Below the pieces are notes generated by a model that saw nothing but the letters and a program-made list of their open reading frames with translations, did no database searches and had not been told where the DNA came from. The translations under genes were made by a program, and so were the position numbers. Below are positions 56,761 to 64,000 of a DNA stretch of 64,000 nt, piece by piece. Source of the DNA: Sphingobacterium rhinopitheci (GTDB taxonomy: Bacteria; Bacteroidota; Bacteroidia; Sphingobacteriales; Sphingobacteriaceae); contig NZ_JADEYQ010000003.1 of NCBI RefSeq assembly GCF_022627575.1, positions 310,001 through 374,000 on the forward strand, in the 5' to 3' direction. The first letter of the stretch is position 1. Every line of letters starts with the position of its first letter.

Positions 56761-57207
56761 TTAAAGTTTTACGGTAGAACCACCTGCTGCTTCAATAGCT
56801 TTTTGAGCAGTAGCTGAAAATGCATGCGCTTTAACTTCAACTTTAGCAGTAAACTCGCCACGACCCAAAATTTTAACTAAGTCATTTTTAGAAACTAAAC
56901 CATGTGCTTTTAATGTATCAAAATCAACAACTGTTAAATTGTGTTTCTCTACTAATGCTTGTAAAACATCTAAGTTTACACCATTATATTCTACACGATT
57001 AGCATTTTTGAAACCAAACTTAGGTACACGACGTTGCAAAGGCATTTGACCACCTTCGAAGCCTATTTTAGTAGAGTGACCTGAACGAGATCCAGCTCCT
57101 TTATGACCACGAGTAGAAGTACCACCACGACCAGAACCTTGACCACGACCAATACGTTTTCTGTTTTTTGTTGAACCAAATGCTGGTTTTAAATTACTTA
57201 AGTTCAT
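56761..57207 (-). CDS. rplO: Ribosomal protein L15
   Basis: This 148-residue large-subunit protein has the Gly/Arg-rich N-terminus (KRIGRGQGSGRGGTSTRGHKG, residues about 18-38) and FEGGQMPLQRRVPKFGF. It is preceded by an unusually wide gap containing a hairpin. Confidence 0.98.
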   Translation of the reverse strand: MNLSNLKPAFGSTKNRKRIGRGQGSGRGGTSTRGHKGAGSRSGHSTKIGFEGGQMPLQRRVPKFGFKNANRVEYNGVNLDVLQALVEKHNLTVVDFDTLKAHGLVSKNDLVKILGRGEFTAKVEVKAHAFSATAQKAIEAAGGSTVKL

Positions 57208-57286
57208 CTTTTAAACTAAGATTATGTTGCGCCTTCGCTTTCACTAAACAGGACACAACGATTAACAAATAAATTATAAATAACTA

Positions 57287-57312
57287 ATGGAAAGGATCAA
57301 GATCCTTTCCAT
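57287..57312. other. Intercistronic hairpin between rpmD and rplO
   Basis: A 12-bp perfect inverted repeat (ATGGAAAGGATC with GATCCTTTCCAT) is separated by two bases only, so the real loop must take in the GATC ends. It lies 11 bases past the rpmD stop in a 116-base gap that is otherwise featureless. No T-run follows on the minus strand. Confidence 0.72.
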
Positions 57313-57323
57313 AGTATACTTTT

Positions 57324-57503
57324 TTAGATTGCTTCTACAGCTACCAAATGGTTTACTTTACGTACCATTCCGATAATAGCTGCTGTAGCTTCCAATTCTA
57401 CTGAGTGATTGATTCTTTTCAAACCTAATGCCTCAATAGTTTTCTTTTGGCGCTCGCTTCTGTCGATAACGCTCTTTATCTGGGTGATTTTGATTTTTGC
57501 CAT
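57324..57503 (-). CDS. rpmD: Ribosomal protein L30
   Basis: This short gene encodes 59 residues: MAKIKITQIKSVIDRSERQK, then the typical TIEALGLKRINHSV and the end VNHLVAVEAI. It lies five bases after rpsE and before rplO, the standard spc-operon place. Confidence 0.96.
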   Translation of the reverse strand: MAKIKITQIKSVIDRSERQKKTIEALGLKRINHSVELEATAAIIGMVRKVNHLVAVEAI

Positions 57504-57508
57504 GATAA

Positions 57509-58027
57509 TTAACCGTTAAATACTTTATTTAAATCGACACCGCGGTGCTGAGCTACTGTATATGCATCACGCATACTTGATAATGCATCAATAGTTGCTT
57601 TCACTACGTTGTGCGGGTTTGATGATCCTAATGATTTAGCTAATACGTCTTTAATACCAGCTGATTCTAATACTGCACGCATTGCACCACCTGCTAATAC
57701 TCCTGTACCACCTACAGCTGGTTTAATTAATACTGAACCACCTGAATATTTACCATACTGCTCGTGAGGAACTGTACCGTGAATAATAGGAACTTTTACT
57801 AAGTTTTTCTTAGCATCATCGATACCTTTAGTGATCGCTTCAGTTACCTCTTTAGCTTTACCTAAACCATAACCAACGATACCGTTTTCGTCACCAACAA
57901 CAACGATAGCAGAGAAACTGAAAGTACGACCACCTTTAGTTACTTTAGCTACGCGTTGGATGCTTACTAAGCGATCTTTTAATTCAATTTCGCTTGATTT
58001 TACTCTTTTAATATTGCTTAATGCCAT
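57509..58027 (-). CDS. rpsE: Ribosomal protein S5
   Basis: The 172-residue protein has the double-stranded-RNA-binding-like N-terminal domain ([21 protein letters not shown]) and the [15 protein letters not shown] segment. S5 takes part in decoding accuracy. It lies 12 bases after rplR. Confidence 0.98.
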   Translation of the reverse strand: MALSNIKRVKSSEIELKDRLVSIQRVAKVTKGGRTFSFSAIVVVGDENGIVGYGLGKAKEVTEAITKGIDDAKKNLVKVPIIHGTVPHEQYGKYSGGSVLIKPAVGGTGVLAGGAMRAVLESAGIKDVLAKSLGSSNPHNVVKATIDALSSMRDAYTVAQHRGVDLNKVFNG

Positions 58028-58039
58028 TTTTTCTATCGA

Positions 58040-58393
58040 TTAAAAGTCTAAACCGCCTTCGCGAGCACCTTCTGCCAATGATTTAACACGGCCGTGGTAT
58101 AAGTACCCATTACGGTCAAAAACTACTTTGCTAATACCTGCTGCTACTGCTCTCTCGGCAACTAATTTACCTACAGCTTTAGATTGATCTACTTTGTTAC
58201 CAGCTTCTACGAAATCTTTTGCTAAGCTTGAAGCTGAAGCCAAAGTTTTACCTGTAGAATCATCAATTACTTGCGCATAGATACCTTTGTTAGATCTAAA
58301 AACTGATAAACGTGGACGTGCAGTTGTTCCAGCTAGGGTTTTTCTAATTCCTTTTTTGATTCGCTCTCTGCGAGATGTTTTACTTCCTGCCAT
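58040..58393 (-). CDS. rplR: Ribosomal protein L18
   Basis: This 117-residue 5S-rRNA-binding protein has [20 protein letters not shown] and the C-terminal [23 protein letters not shown] pattern. It lies five bases after rplF. Confidence 0.98.
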   Translation of the reverse strand: MAGSKTSRRERIKKGIRKTLAGTTARPRLSVFRSNKGIYAQVIDDSTGKTLASASSLAKDFVEAGNKVDQSKAVGKLVAERAVAAGISKVVFDRNGYLYHGRVKSLAEGAREGGLDF

Positions 58394-58398
58394 GGTTA

Positions 58399-58953
58399 TT
58401 ATTTTTTAGCTGATTTACCTGCTTTTCTTCTTAATACTTCACCTACGAACTTAACACCTTTACCTTTGTATGGTTCTGGCGCACGGAAGCTGCGGATTTT
58501 CGCGGCTACTTGTCCGATTAATTGTTTGTCAATTGACTCCAATGTGATAGTTGGGTTTTTACCCTTTTCAGCAGTTGTTATAACAGTAATTTCCTTTGGC
58601 AATACAAAAACGATCTGGTGAGAGAAACCTAATGTTAACTCTAATGTATTACCAGTGTTTGAAGCACGGTAACCTACACCGACTAACTCTTGCGTAGTTT
58701 TGTAACCTTCGGTTACACCGATAACCATGTTACTGATTAATGAGCGGTATAAACCGTGTAATGCTTTGTGTTTCTTTTGTTCTGTAGGACGAGCTACGAT
58801 GATGTTACCATCTTCTTCTGTAACTGTAATGTCGCTATCTACTTTTTGTGTTAATTCACCTTTAGGACCTTTAACTGTTACCAGATTCTTATCTGATACA
58901 GTTACCGATACTCCCGAAGGAATAGCGATAGGTGCTTTTCCAATTCTTGACAT
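58399..58953 (-). CDS. rplF: Ribosomal protein L6
   Basis: The 184-residue protein has two similar L6 domains and the C-terminal signature [22 protein letters not shown]. The start is [15 protein letters not shown]. It lies near the factor-binding centre of the large subunit and follows rpsH by 24 bases. Confidence 0.98.
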   Translation of the reverse strand: MSRIGKAPIAIPSGVSVTVSDKNLVTVKGPKGELTQKVDSDITVTEEDGNIIVARPTEQKKHKALHGLYRSLISNMVIGVTEGYKTTQELVGVGYRASNTGNTLELTLGFSHQIVFVLPKEITVITTAEKGKNPTITLESIDKQLIGQVAAKIRSFRAPEPYKGKGVKFVGEVLRRKAGKSAKK

Positions 58954-58977
58954 TTTCTTGTGTGTTTTTTTCCTAGA

Positions 58978-59376
58978 TTAATAAACGAAACATAGTACTT
59001 CACCACCTACATTCTGTAAGCGAGCTTCCTTATCTGTCATAACTCCTTTAGAAGTTGACAAAACAGCAATACCCAAACCGTTCAAAACGCGAGGTAAGTT
59101 ATCAACACTTGCATACTTTCTCAAACCAGGTTTACTCACACGTGTCAAAGTGCGAATAGCCGGTACTTTGCTAATTGGGTTATACTTTAACGCAATTTTG
59201 ATAGAACCTTGAGGTCCTTCTTCTACGAATTTGTAATTAGCAATGTAACCTTTATCAAAAAGAACTTTAGTAATTTCTTTTTTAAGGTTCGATGCAGGAA
59301 TTTCAACAACCCTGTGGTTGGCCTTAATGGCATTCCTTACTCGTGTAAGGTAATCCGCTATTGGATCTGTATTCAT
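58978..59376 (-). CDS. rpsH: Ribosomal protein S8
   Basis: The 132-residue protein begins [19 protein letters not shown] and contains the [13 protein letters not shown] signature. S8 binds 16S helix 21 and in E. coli represses the spc operon by binding its mRNA. Here the gene is preceded by a 146-base gap with a terminator-like hairpin, which is unusual inside this operon. Confidence 0.98.
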   Translation of the reverse strand: MNTDPIADYLTRVRNAIKANHRVVEIPASNLKKEITKVLFDKGYIANYKFVEEGPQGSIKIALKYNPISKVPAIRTLTRVSKPGLRKYASVDNLPRVLNGLGIAVLSTSKGVMTDKEARLQNVGGEVLCFVY

Positions 59377-59458
59377 TATGATATAATATTATGACAACGG
59401 TTTCTTCGGTTCTTCATCGCGAAGACCTGTTATCGGTTAACAAAAATTTTTGCAATGC

Positions 59459-59498
59459 AAAAAAACCCTGATAAATCCGTTCTCAGGATTTATCCGGG
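59459..59498 (-). terminator. Intrinsic-terminator-like hairpin inside the spc operon, before rpsH
   Basis: On the minus strand a 12-bp stem with one mismatch (CCCGGATAAATCC with GGATTTATCAGGG) and a 7-base loop is followed by seven T residues. It lies about 24 bases past the rpsN stop and 82 bases before the rpsH ATG. Downstream, a second weaker hairpin (GGTCTTC with GAAGAACC, one bulge) can form at about 59409-59428. The form is that of an attenuator or partial terminator. Confidence 0.8.
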
Positions 59499-59522
59499 CA
59501 AAAGTAATTTTTTTTTATGAAA

Positions 59523-59792
59523 TTACCAAGAAGCTTTTTTAACCCCCGGGATTTTTCCATCTAATGCCATCTCACGGAATGTTACACGAGAGATACCAAA
59601 TTGACGCATATATCCTTTAGGACGTCCTGTTAATTTACAACGGTTGTGTAAACGTACAGGTGAAGCATTTTTTGGTAATTTGTCTAATCCAGCGTAATCA
59701 CCAGCTGCTTTAAGCGCTTCGCGTTTAGCTGCAAATTTAGCTACCAATTTCTGACGCTTTACTTCGCGTGCTTTTACTCCTTCTTTAGCCAT
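59523..59792 (-). CDS. rpsN: Ribosomal protein S14
   Basis: The 89-residue protein lacks the CXXC zinc pairs and is the longer zinc-independent form. [22 protein letters not shown] is the family signature. Its start overlaps the rplE end by eight bases. A terminator-like hairpin follows it. Confidence 0.97.
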   Translation of the reverse strand: MAKEGVKAREVKRQKLVAKFAAKREALKAAGDYAGLDKLPKNASPVRLHNRCKLTGRPKGYMRQFGISRVTFREMALDGKIPGVKKASW

Positions 59793-60354
59793 TGTTGTTC
59801 GTATTTTGATTTTTGAATGGTAAACCGAATTGTTTTAATAATTCCAAAGCTTCGATATCGTTTCCAGCAGAAGTTACGAAAGTAATATCCATACCGGAAA
59901 TTTTATTGATTTTATCAATATCAATCTCTGGGAAAATAATTTGTTCAGTGATACCTAAGTTATAGTTACCTCTTCCATCAAAACCCTTATCATTGATACC
60001 GCGGAAATCACGGATACGAGGCAAAGATACAGCGATCAAACGATCTAAAAATTCAAACATCATGTTGTCACGTAATGTAACACGAGCACCAACAGGCATT
60101 CCTTTACGAAGTTTGAAGTTAGAGATATCTTTCTTTGATTTTGTTGCAACAGCTTGTTGACCAGTAATCAAAGTTAACTCAGCGATAGCGTTGTCAATTA
60201 ATTTTTTGTCTGCAGTAGCAGCACCTACACCTTGTGATACAACTATTTTCTCAAGTTTCGGAACTTGCATAACGCTTTTATACTGGAATTTTTCTTTAAG
60301 CGAAGTGCGAATTTCTTCCGCATATTTTGCTTTTAATCTTGGTACGTAAGTCAT
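59785..60354 (-). CDS. rplE: Ribosomal protein L5
   Basis: The 189-residue 5S-rRNA-binding protein has [17 protein letters not shown] at the start, [19 protein letters not shown] in the middle and a C-terminal segment [21 protein letters not shown]. It overlaps the rplX stop by one base and the rpsN start by eight. Confidence 0.98.
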   Translation of the reverse strand: MTYVPRLKAKYAEEIRTSLKEKFQYKSVMQVPKLEKIVVSQGVGAATADKKLIDNAIAELTLITGQQAVATKSKKDISNFKLRKGMPVGARVTLRDNMMFEFLDRLIAVSLPRIRDFRGINDKGFDGRGNYNLGITEQIIFPEIDIDKINKISGMDITFVTSAGNDIEALELLKQFGLPFKNQNTNNNG

Positions 60355-60695
60355 TATTTAATTTCCTCCCCTGATTTTTTAGCGTAACGAACAATTTTTC
60401 CTTCTGCATTAACTTTACGGCCAATACGAGTTGTTTCACCCGTTTTAGCGTCGATTAAAGCTAAGTTAGAGATGTTGATAGCAGCCTCTTTCTCGATAAT
60501 ACCACCTTGAGGATTAGCTGCGCTTGGTTTAGTGTGTTTTTTAACTTTGTTAGCGCCTTCAACGATAGCTCTGTTAGCATCCACTAAAACTTGCAATACT
60601 TTTCCTTGAACACCTTTAGAGTTACCAGCGATAACTTTCACTAAATCACCTTTTTTAATTTTGATTTTGTGAGTTGTTTTTGTTTTTTGTGCCAT
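60354..60695 (-). CDS. rplX: Ribosomal protein L24
   Basis: The 113-residue KOW-domain protein ([21 protein letters not shown], residues 13-33) initiates large-subunit assembly. It begins two bases after rplN and overlaps rplE by one base. Confidence 0.98.
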   Translation of the reverse strand: MAQKTKTTHKIKIKKGDLVKVIAGNSKGVQGKVLQVLVDANRAIVEGANKVKKHTKPSAANPQGGIIEKEAAINISNLALIDAKTGETTRIGRKVNAEGKIVRYAKKSGEEIK

Positions 60696-60697
60696 AA

Positions 60698-61066
60698 TTA
60701 TAAAACCTCCGGTGCTAGTGATACAATCTTCATGAACTGCTTCTCACGTAATTCACGAGCCACTGGGCCGAAAATACGAGTTCCACGAGGTTCATCGTTA
60801 TTATTTAATAATACTGCAGCGTTGTCATCGAAACGAATGTAAGAACCATCTTTACGACGGATTTCTTTTTTCGTACGAACAACTACTGCCTTAGAAACTG
60901 ATCCTTTTTTCACGTTTCCTGAAGGTGTAGCGCTCTTCACAGATACAACAATCTTATCACCGATTGATGCATAACGCTTACGCGTACCACCCAATACACG
61001 GATTACTAAAACTTCTTTAGCACCGCTATTGTCAGCTACATTAAGTCTTGATTCTTGTTGTACCAT
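60698..61066 (-). CDS. rplN: Ribosomal protein L14
   Basis: The 122-residue protein starts [20 protein letters not shown] and ends with the [10 protein letters not shown] typical of the family. It lies one base after rpsQ. Confidence 0.98.
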   Translation of the reverse strand: MVQQESRLNVADNSGAKEVLVIRVLGGTRKRYASIGDKIVVSVKSATPSGNVKKGSVSKAVVVRTKKEIRRKDGSYIRFDDNAAVLLNNNDEPRGTRIFGPVARELREKQFMKIVSLAPEVL

Positions 61067-61067
61067 G

Positions 61068-61322
61068 TTATTTAGCTCTTTCTAAAATTTCTACTAATCT
61101 CCAGTTCTTTGTCTTACTCAGCGGACGAGTTTCCATAATTAATACCGTATCGCCGATACCGCAGGTATTAGTTTCGTCATGAGCTTTAAATTTAGTAGTT
61201 TTCTTAACGAATTTACCGTAGATAGGGTGTTTCACTTTACGCTCAACTGTAACTACGATAGATTTGTCCATCTTATTGCTAACTACTAAGCCGATTCTTG
61301 TTTTTCTTAAATTTCTTTCCAT
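61068..61322 (-). CDS. rpsQ: Ribosomal protein S17
   Basis: The 84-residue OB-fold protein begins [20 protein letters not shown] and ends [18 protein letters not shown], as in the family. It lies 13 bases after rpmC. Confidence 0.98.
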   Translation of the reverse strand: MERNLRKTRIGLVVSNKMDKSIVVTVERKVKHPIYGKFVKKTTKFKAHDETNTCGIGDTVLIMETRPLSKTKNWRLVEILERAK

Positions 61323-61335
61323 TTCGACTTAATTT

Positions 61336-61554
61336 TTACGCCTCAGAGGCTGTTTCAGATTTTGCTGCGTTTTTACGTTTCGAAATCTCTGTAGAGATAC
61401 GAGCGATATTTTTGCGAGCTGCTTTAAGAATATTTGGATTCTCGATAGCAGAAACAGCGTGTGCAAATTTTAACTTGTTTAAAGCAGCTTTTTCTTCTAC
61501 AAGCTTAGCTGTTAAACCTTCTGTTGTTAATTCTACGATTTCTGAATTATTCAT
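61336..61554 (-). CDS. rpmC: Ribosomal protein L29
   Basis: The 72-residue helical hairpin protein near the tunnel exit has EIVELTTEGLTAKLVEEKAAL and the ARKNIARISTEISKR signature. A GC-rich hairpin lies in the 91-base gap before it. Confidence 0.96.
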   Translation of the reverse strand: MNNSEIVELTTEGLTAKLVEEKAALNKLKFAHAVSAIENPNILKAARKNIARISTEISKRKNAAKSETASEA

Positions 61555-61595
61555 TTTTTTCAGTTTTATGCTGGGTTATCGCTTAGTTATATATT

Positions 61596-61620
61596 GCCTC
61601 GCGAGTAACGGTCGCGAGGC
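61596..61620. other. GC-rich intercistronic hairpin between rplP and rpmC
   Basis: A perfect 9-bp stem, GCCTCGCGA with TCGCGAGGC, has a 7-base loop. Eight of nine pairs would be strong in a region that is otherwise AT-rich (seven are G-C). No T-run follows on the minus strand. Confidence 0.75.
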
Positions 61621-61645
61621 TAACAATTGACATTACCAACGATTT

Positions 61646-62068
61646 TTATGCTTCAACGTAGTCTCTACGTATAACAAACTTAGTTTGTACCGGTAATTTT
61701 TGAGCAGCTAAACGTAATGCTTCTTTAGCAACTTCTAAAGGCACACCTTCTGCTTCAAATAACATACGGCCTGGGCGTACAACTGCTACCCAATACTCAG
61801 GAGCACCTTTACCTTTACCCATACGTACCTCTGCAGGCTTTTTAGTAACCGGTTTGTCAGGGAAAATACGGATCCATACTTGACCTTCACGCTTCATAAA
61901 ACGTGTTACCGCAATACGAGCTGCCTCGATCTGACGGCTAGTGATCCATGCTTCTTCCAGTGACTTGATACCGAAAGAACCGAAAGCTAATTCTACTCCA
62001 CGTGAAGCATTACCTTTCATACGGCCTTTCTGCATCTTTCTGAACTTCGTTCTTTTTGGCTGTAACAT
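61646..62068 (-). CDS. rplP: Ribosomal protein L16
   Basis: The 140-residue protein begins [19 protein letters not shown] and has the [22 protein letters not shown] block near the peptidyl-transferase centre contacts. It lies between rpsC and rpmC in standard order. Confidence 0.98.
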   Translation of the reverse strand: MLQPKRTKFRKMQKGRMKGNASRGVELAFGSFGIKSLEEAWITSRQIEAARIAVTRFMKREGQVWIRIFPDKPVTKKPAEVRMGKGKGAPEYWVAVVRPGRMLFEAEGVPLEVAKEALRLAAQKLPVQTKFVIRRDYVEA

Positions 62069-62085
62069 GTTCGAATTTTATTTAA

Positions 62086-62104
62086 ATCCCATCTAAGATG
62101 GGAT
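62086..62104. other. Small hairpin between rpsC and rplP
   Basis: An 8-bp perfect stem ATCCCATC with GATGGGAT has a 3-base loop in the 59-base gap. It is a modest structure, listed because most wide gaps in this operon contain one. Confidence 0.55.
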
Positions 62105-62127
62105 ATTTTTTAAATCTTATTATTTAA

Positions 62128-62928
62128 TTAACCTTTATTAGCACCACCACGGTTGTTTCCACCACGGTTTCCACCACGATTGTTGTTGTCACGACGACCA
62201 CCACGGTTTCCACCACGGTTGTCACGACGGTCTGCACCGCCTTCGTTACCACCACGAGTTTTAGTGTTAGAAGTTTGACCAATGTTAGGAGATAAGTCAC
62301 GTTTACCGTAAACTTCACCTTTACAGATCCATACTTTGATACCAATTTTACCGTAAGTAGTTAAAGCTTCTGCTAAAGCATAGTCGATATCAGCACGCAA
62401 TGTATGCAAAGGAGTTCTTCCTTCTTTGTATTGCTCTGTACGCGCCATCTCAGCACCACCAAGACGACCTGAACACATGATTTTGATACCTTCTGCACCC
62501 ATACGCATTGTTGAAGCGATAGAAGTTTTCATTGCACGACGGAATGAAATACGTGCCTCTAATTGCTTAGCTACACCTTCTGCTACTAACTTAGCATCTA
62601 ATTCTGGACGCTTGATCTCGAAGATGTTAATTTGAACATCCTTTTTAGTCAATTTCTTTAACTCTTCTTTGATCTTGTCAACTTCCTGACCACCTTTACC
62701 AATAACGATTCCTGGACGAGCCGTGTGAATCGTAACTGTAATGCGTTTTAAAGTTCTTTCGATAACAACTTTTGCTACACCACCTTTAGCGATACGAACA
62801 GAAAGATATTTTCTGATTTTTTCGTCCTCAACTAATTTATCGGAATAGTTTTTTCCTCCGAACCAATTAGAATCCCATCCTTTGATGATACCTAACCTGC
62901 TACCTATTGGATTTGCTTTTTGTCCCAT
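62128..62928 (-). CDS. rpsC: Ribosomal protein S3 with RGG-rich C-terminal tail
   Basis: Residues 1-212 are an ordinary S3 with KH domain ([17 protein letters not shown], 71-87) and the C-terminal [10 protein letters not shown]3 lies at the mRNA entry channel and helps the helicase activity of the 30S. A tail of about 48 residues (219-266) follows, made almost only of Gly, Asn, Arg and Asp with six RGG triplets. The tail DNA (62128-62270) is repetitive. RGG tails usually bind RNA; a role here is inference. Confidence 0.96.
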   Translation of the reverse strand: MGQKANPIGSRLGIIKGWDSNWFGGKNYSDKLVEDEKIRKYLSVRIAKGGVAKVVIERTLKRITVTIHTARPGIVIGKGGQEVDKIKEELKKLTKKDVQINIFEIKRPELDAKLVAEGVAKQLEARISFRRAMKTSIASTMRMGAEGIKIMCSGRLGGAEMARTEQYKEGRTPLHTLRADIDYALAEALTTYGKIGIKVWICKGEVYGKRDLSPNIGQTSNTKTRGGNEGGADRRDNRGGNRGGRRDNNNRGGNRGGNNRGGANKG

Positions 62929-62939
62929 TCTATAATAAA

Positions 62940-63371
62940 TTAGTTGTTAACGTTATTTAAACTATCTACTATCAAAGTAACGTGATTAGAACGCTTACGA
63001 ATTCTATAACCACGACCTTGTGGAGCTGGGCGCAATCTTTTCAATTGACGACCACCACCTACAGATACTTCTTTTACAATCAAAGCACTATCAGCTACCG
63101 AAGAACCTTCGTTTGCAGCTTCCCAGTTTTTAATTGCTGATAATAACAATTTTTCAACACGTGCTGCCGCTTCTTTGCTTGAATGCTTAAGAATATAAAG
63201 AGCGTTTTCTACCTTCTCGCCACGGATAAGATCCACTACTAAACGCATCTTGCGAGGAGAAGTAGGGCAATTTAATAATTTGGCAGTAGAGGCTCCTCCT
63301 ACTTGAGCTTTTTCCTGCTCTTTGCGTTGTCTTATTAAGACAGACTTTTTAAGTTTTTTTGTTGCTTCCAT
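62940..63371 (-). CDS. rplV: Ribosomal protein L22 with N-terminal extension
   Basis: The 143-residue protein has a basic N-terminal extension of about 25 residues ([19 protein letters not shown]) before the usual L22 start near [42 protein letters not shown] is the tunnel-loop region. Such extensions are seen in other Bacteroidota. It lies 11 bases before rpsC. Confidence 0.96.
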   Translation of the reverse strand: MEATKKLKKSVLIRQRKEQEKAQVGGASTAKLLNCPTSPRKMRLVVDLIRGEKVENALYILKHSSKEAAARVEKLLLSAIKNWEAANEGSSVADSALIVKEVSVGGGRQLKRLRPAPQGRGYRIRKRSNHVTLIVDSLNNVNN

Positions 63372-63380
63372 TACCTATTA

Positions 63381-63647
63381 TTATTTTTTCTTTTCTGCGT
63401 GGCCTTTGAATGTACGCGTAGGCGCAAATTCACCAAGCTTGTGACCGACCATATTTTCTGTTACATAAACAGGGATAAATTTATTCCCATTGTGCACTGC
63501 GAAGGTATGGCCAACAAAATCAGGTGAAATCATTGATCTACGAGACCATGTCTTGATTACCGATTTTTTGTTAGTTTCATTCTGAGAAAGAACTTTTCTT
63601 TCCAAGTTATGATCGATATAAGGACCTTTTTTAATTGAACGAGCCAT
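63381..63647 (-). CDS. rpsS: Ribosomal protein S19
   Basis: The 88-residue small-subunit head protein begins [19 protein letters not shown] and carries the [22 protein letters not shown] signature. Its ATG overlaps the rplB stop by one base (TAATG). Confidence 0.98.
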   Translation of the reverse strand: MARSIKKGPYIDHNLERKVLSQNETNKKSVIKTWSRRSMISPDFVGHTFAVHNGNKFIPVYVTENMVGHKLGEFAPTRTFKGHAEKKK

Positions 63648-64000
63648 TATTTTTTCCTTCTTTCAATGATGTAACGATTTGATGCTTTCTTCTTGTCGCG
63701 TGTTTTGAAGCCTTTAGCTAACACACCTGTACGTGAACGAGGGTGACCTCCTGAAGTACGACCTTCACCACCACCCATAGGGTGATCGACAGGGTTCATA
63801 GCAACACCACGTACACGAGGACGACGGCCTAAGTGACGTTTACGACCAGCTTTACCTAATACTTGGTTAGCTTTTTCAGCATTTGATACTGAACCGATAG
63901 TCGCAACACATGTCAATAAGATCATACGAACTTCGCTTGAAGGTAATTTGATAATTGCATATTTACCATCACGCGCAGACAATTGAGCATAAGTACCAGC
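63647..64000 (-). CDS. rplB: Ribosomal protein L2, C-terminal part (5' end outside window)
   Basis: The frame is open to the last base of the window, so the start lies beyond it. The visible 117 residues include [20 protein letters not shown], the essential [16 protein letters not shown] loop at the peptidyl-transferase region and the basic C-terminal [18 protein letters not shown]. It is the first visible gene of the ribosomal operon on the minus strand. Confidence 0.98.
   Translation of the reverse strand, partial: AGTYAQLSARDGKYAIIKLPSSEVRMILLTCVATIGSVSNAEKANQVLGKAGRKRHLGRRPRVRGVAMNPVDHPMGGGEGRTSGGHPRSRTGVLAKGFKTRDKKKASNRYIIERRKK

Noticed and set aside
62124..62345. 73-residue Val/Thr-rich frame on the minus strand at the end of rpsC
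   Set aside because: It is a frame-shifted reading of the repetitive RGG-tail DNA.

Overview
This window looks like core chromosome of a Bacteroidota bacterium of the Sphingobacteriaceae type (Sphingobacterium or a close relative). This is inferred from gene content and family features, not from any database search. The pointers are two SusC/SusD outer-membrane pairs, a few TAnnTTTG-type -7 elements, a short ATP synthase epsilon subunit, Bacteroidota-style tails on ribosomal proteins, a three-gene succinate dehydrogenase with one cytochrome subunit, and a SOTCase-like carbamoyltransferase in the arginine operon. Base composition is AT-rich. I saw no rRNA, tRNA, CRISPR array, insertion sequence or prophage.

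Layout. 1-812 (+): 3' end of atpD, then atpC and a terminator. 1118-16717 (+): a branched-chain amino acid supercluster, ilvE-ilvD-ilvB-ilvN-(DinB-fold)-ilvC-leuC-(PEGA/SHOCT lipoprotein)-(methyltransferase)-leuD-(ModF-like ABC ATPase)-leuB-leuA-ilvA. It encodes the whole route from threonine/pyruvate to Ile, Val and Leu with four passenger genes. 16763-17876 (-): an Rrf2 regulator and an NAD(P)-binding protein, each preceded by a near-identical 19-bp dyad. 18037-24010 (-): sdhC-sdhA-sdhB-porin-DASS transporter, apparently one unit for C4-dicarboxylate uptake and succinate oxidation. 24333-26735 (-): a secreted S9 peptidase. 26736-31006 (+): an AT-rich intergenic region with DnaA-box-like 9-mers, then nrdH-like, nrdI, nrdE and nrdF (class Ib ribonucleotide reductase).

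31188-41249 (-): two tandem SusC/SusD pairs without a linked hydrolase. 41578-41871 (-): a remnant of another outer-membrane beta-barrel gene. 42010-42675 (-): a HAD phosphatase, divergent from a FAH-family gene, a BCP peroxiredoxin and glyS (+), then an orphan secreted coiled-coil protein. 46023-50896 (-): an arginine operon, argD-argF'-argB-proC-argE. 51027-64000 (-): the S10/spc/alpha ribosomal operon from rplB (cut by the window end) to rplQ, including secY, map, infA, rpmJ and rpoA.

Most of the window is conserved metabolism and translation. I did not find an obviously new defence or mobile system. The more unusual signals lie between genes. They are an intrinsic-terminator-like hairpin inside the spc operon just before rpsH, strong hairpins in many intercistronic gaps (two sharing the same core), the paired Rrf2-site dyads, and the 9-mers in front of the nrd operon. 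Protein-level oddities are a Gln at the usual PLP-contacting Glu of IlvE, Val at the acyl-specificity position of the ArgF' homologue, a LeuA without its regulatory domain, and an RGG-rich tail on ribosomal protein S3.
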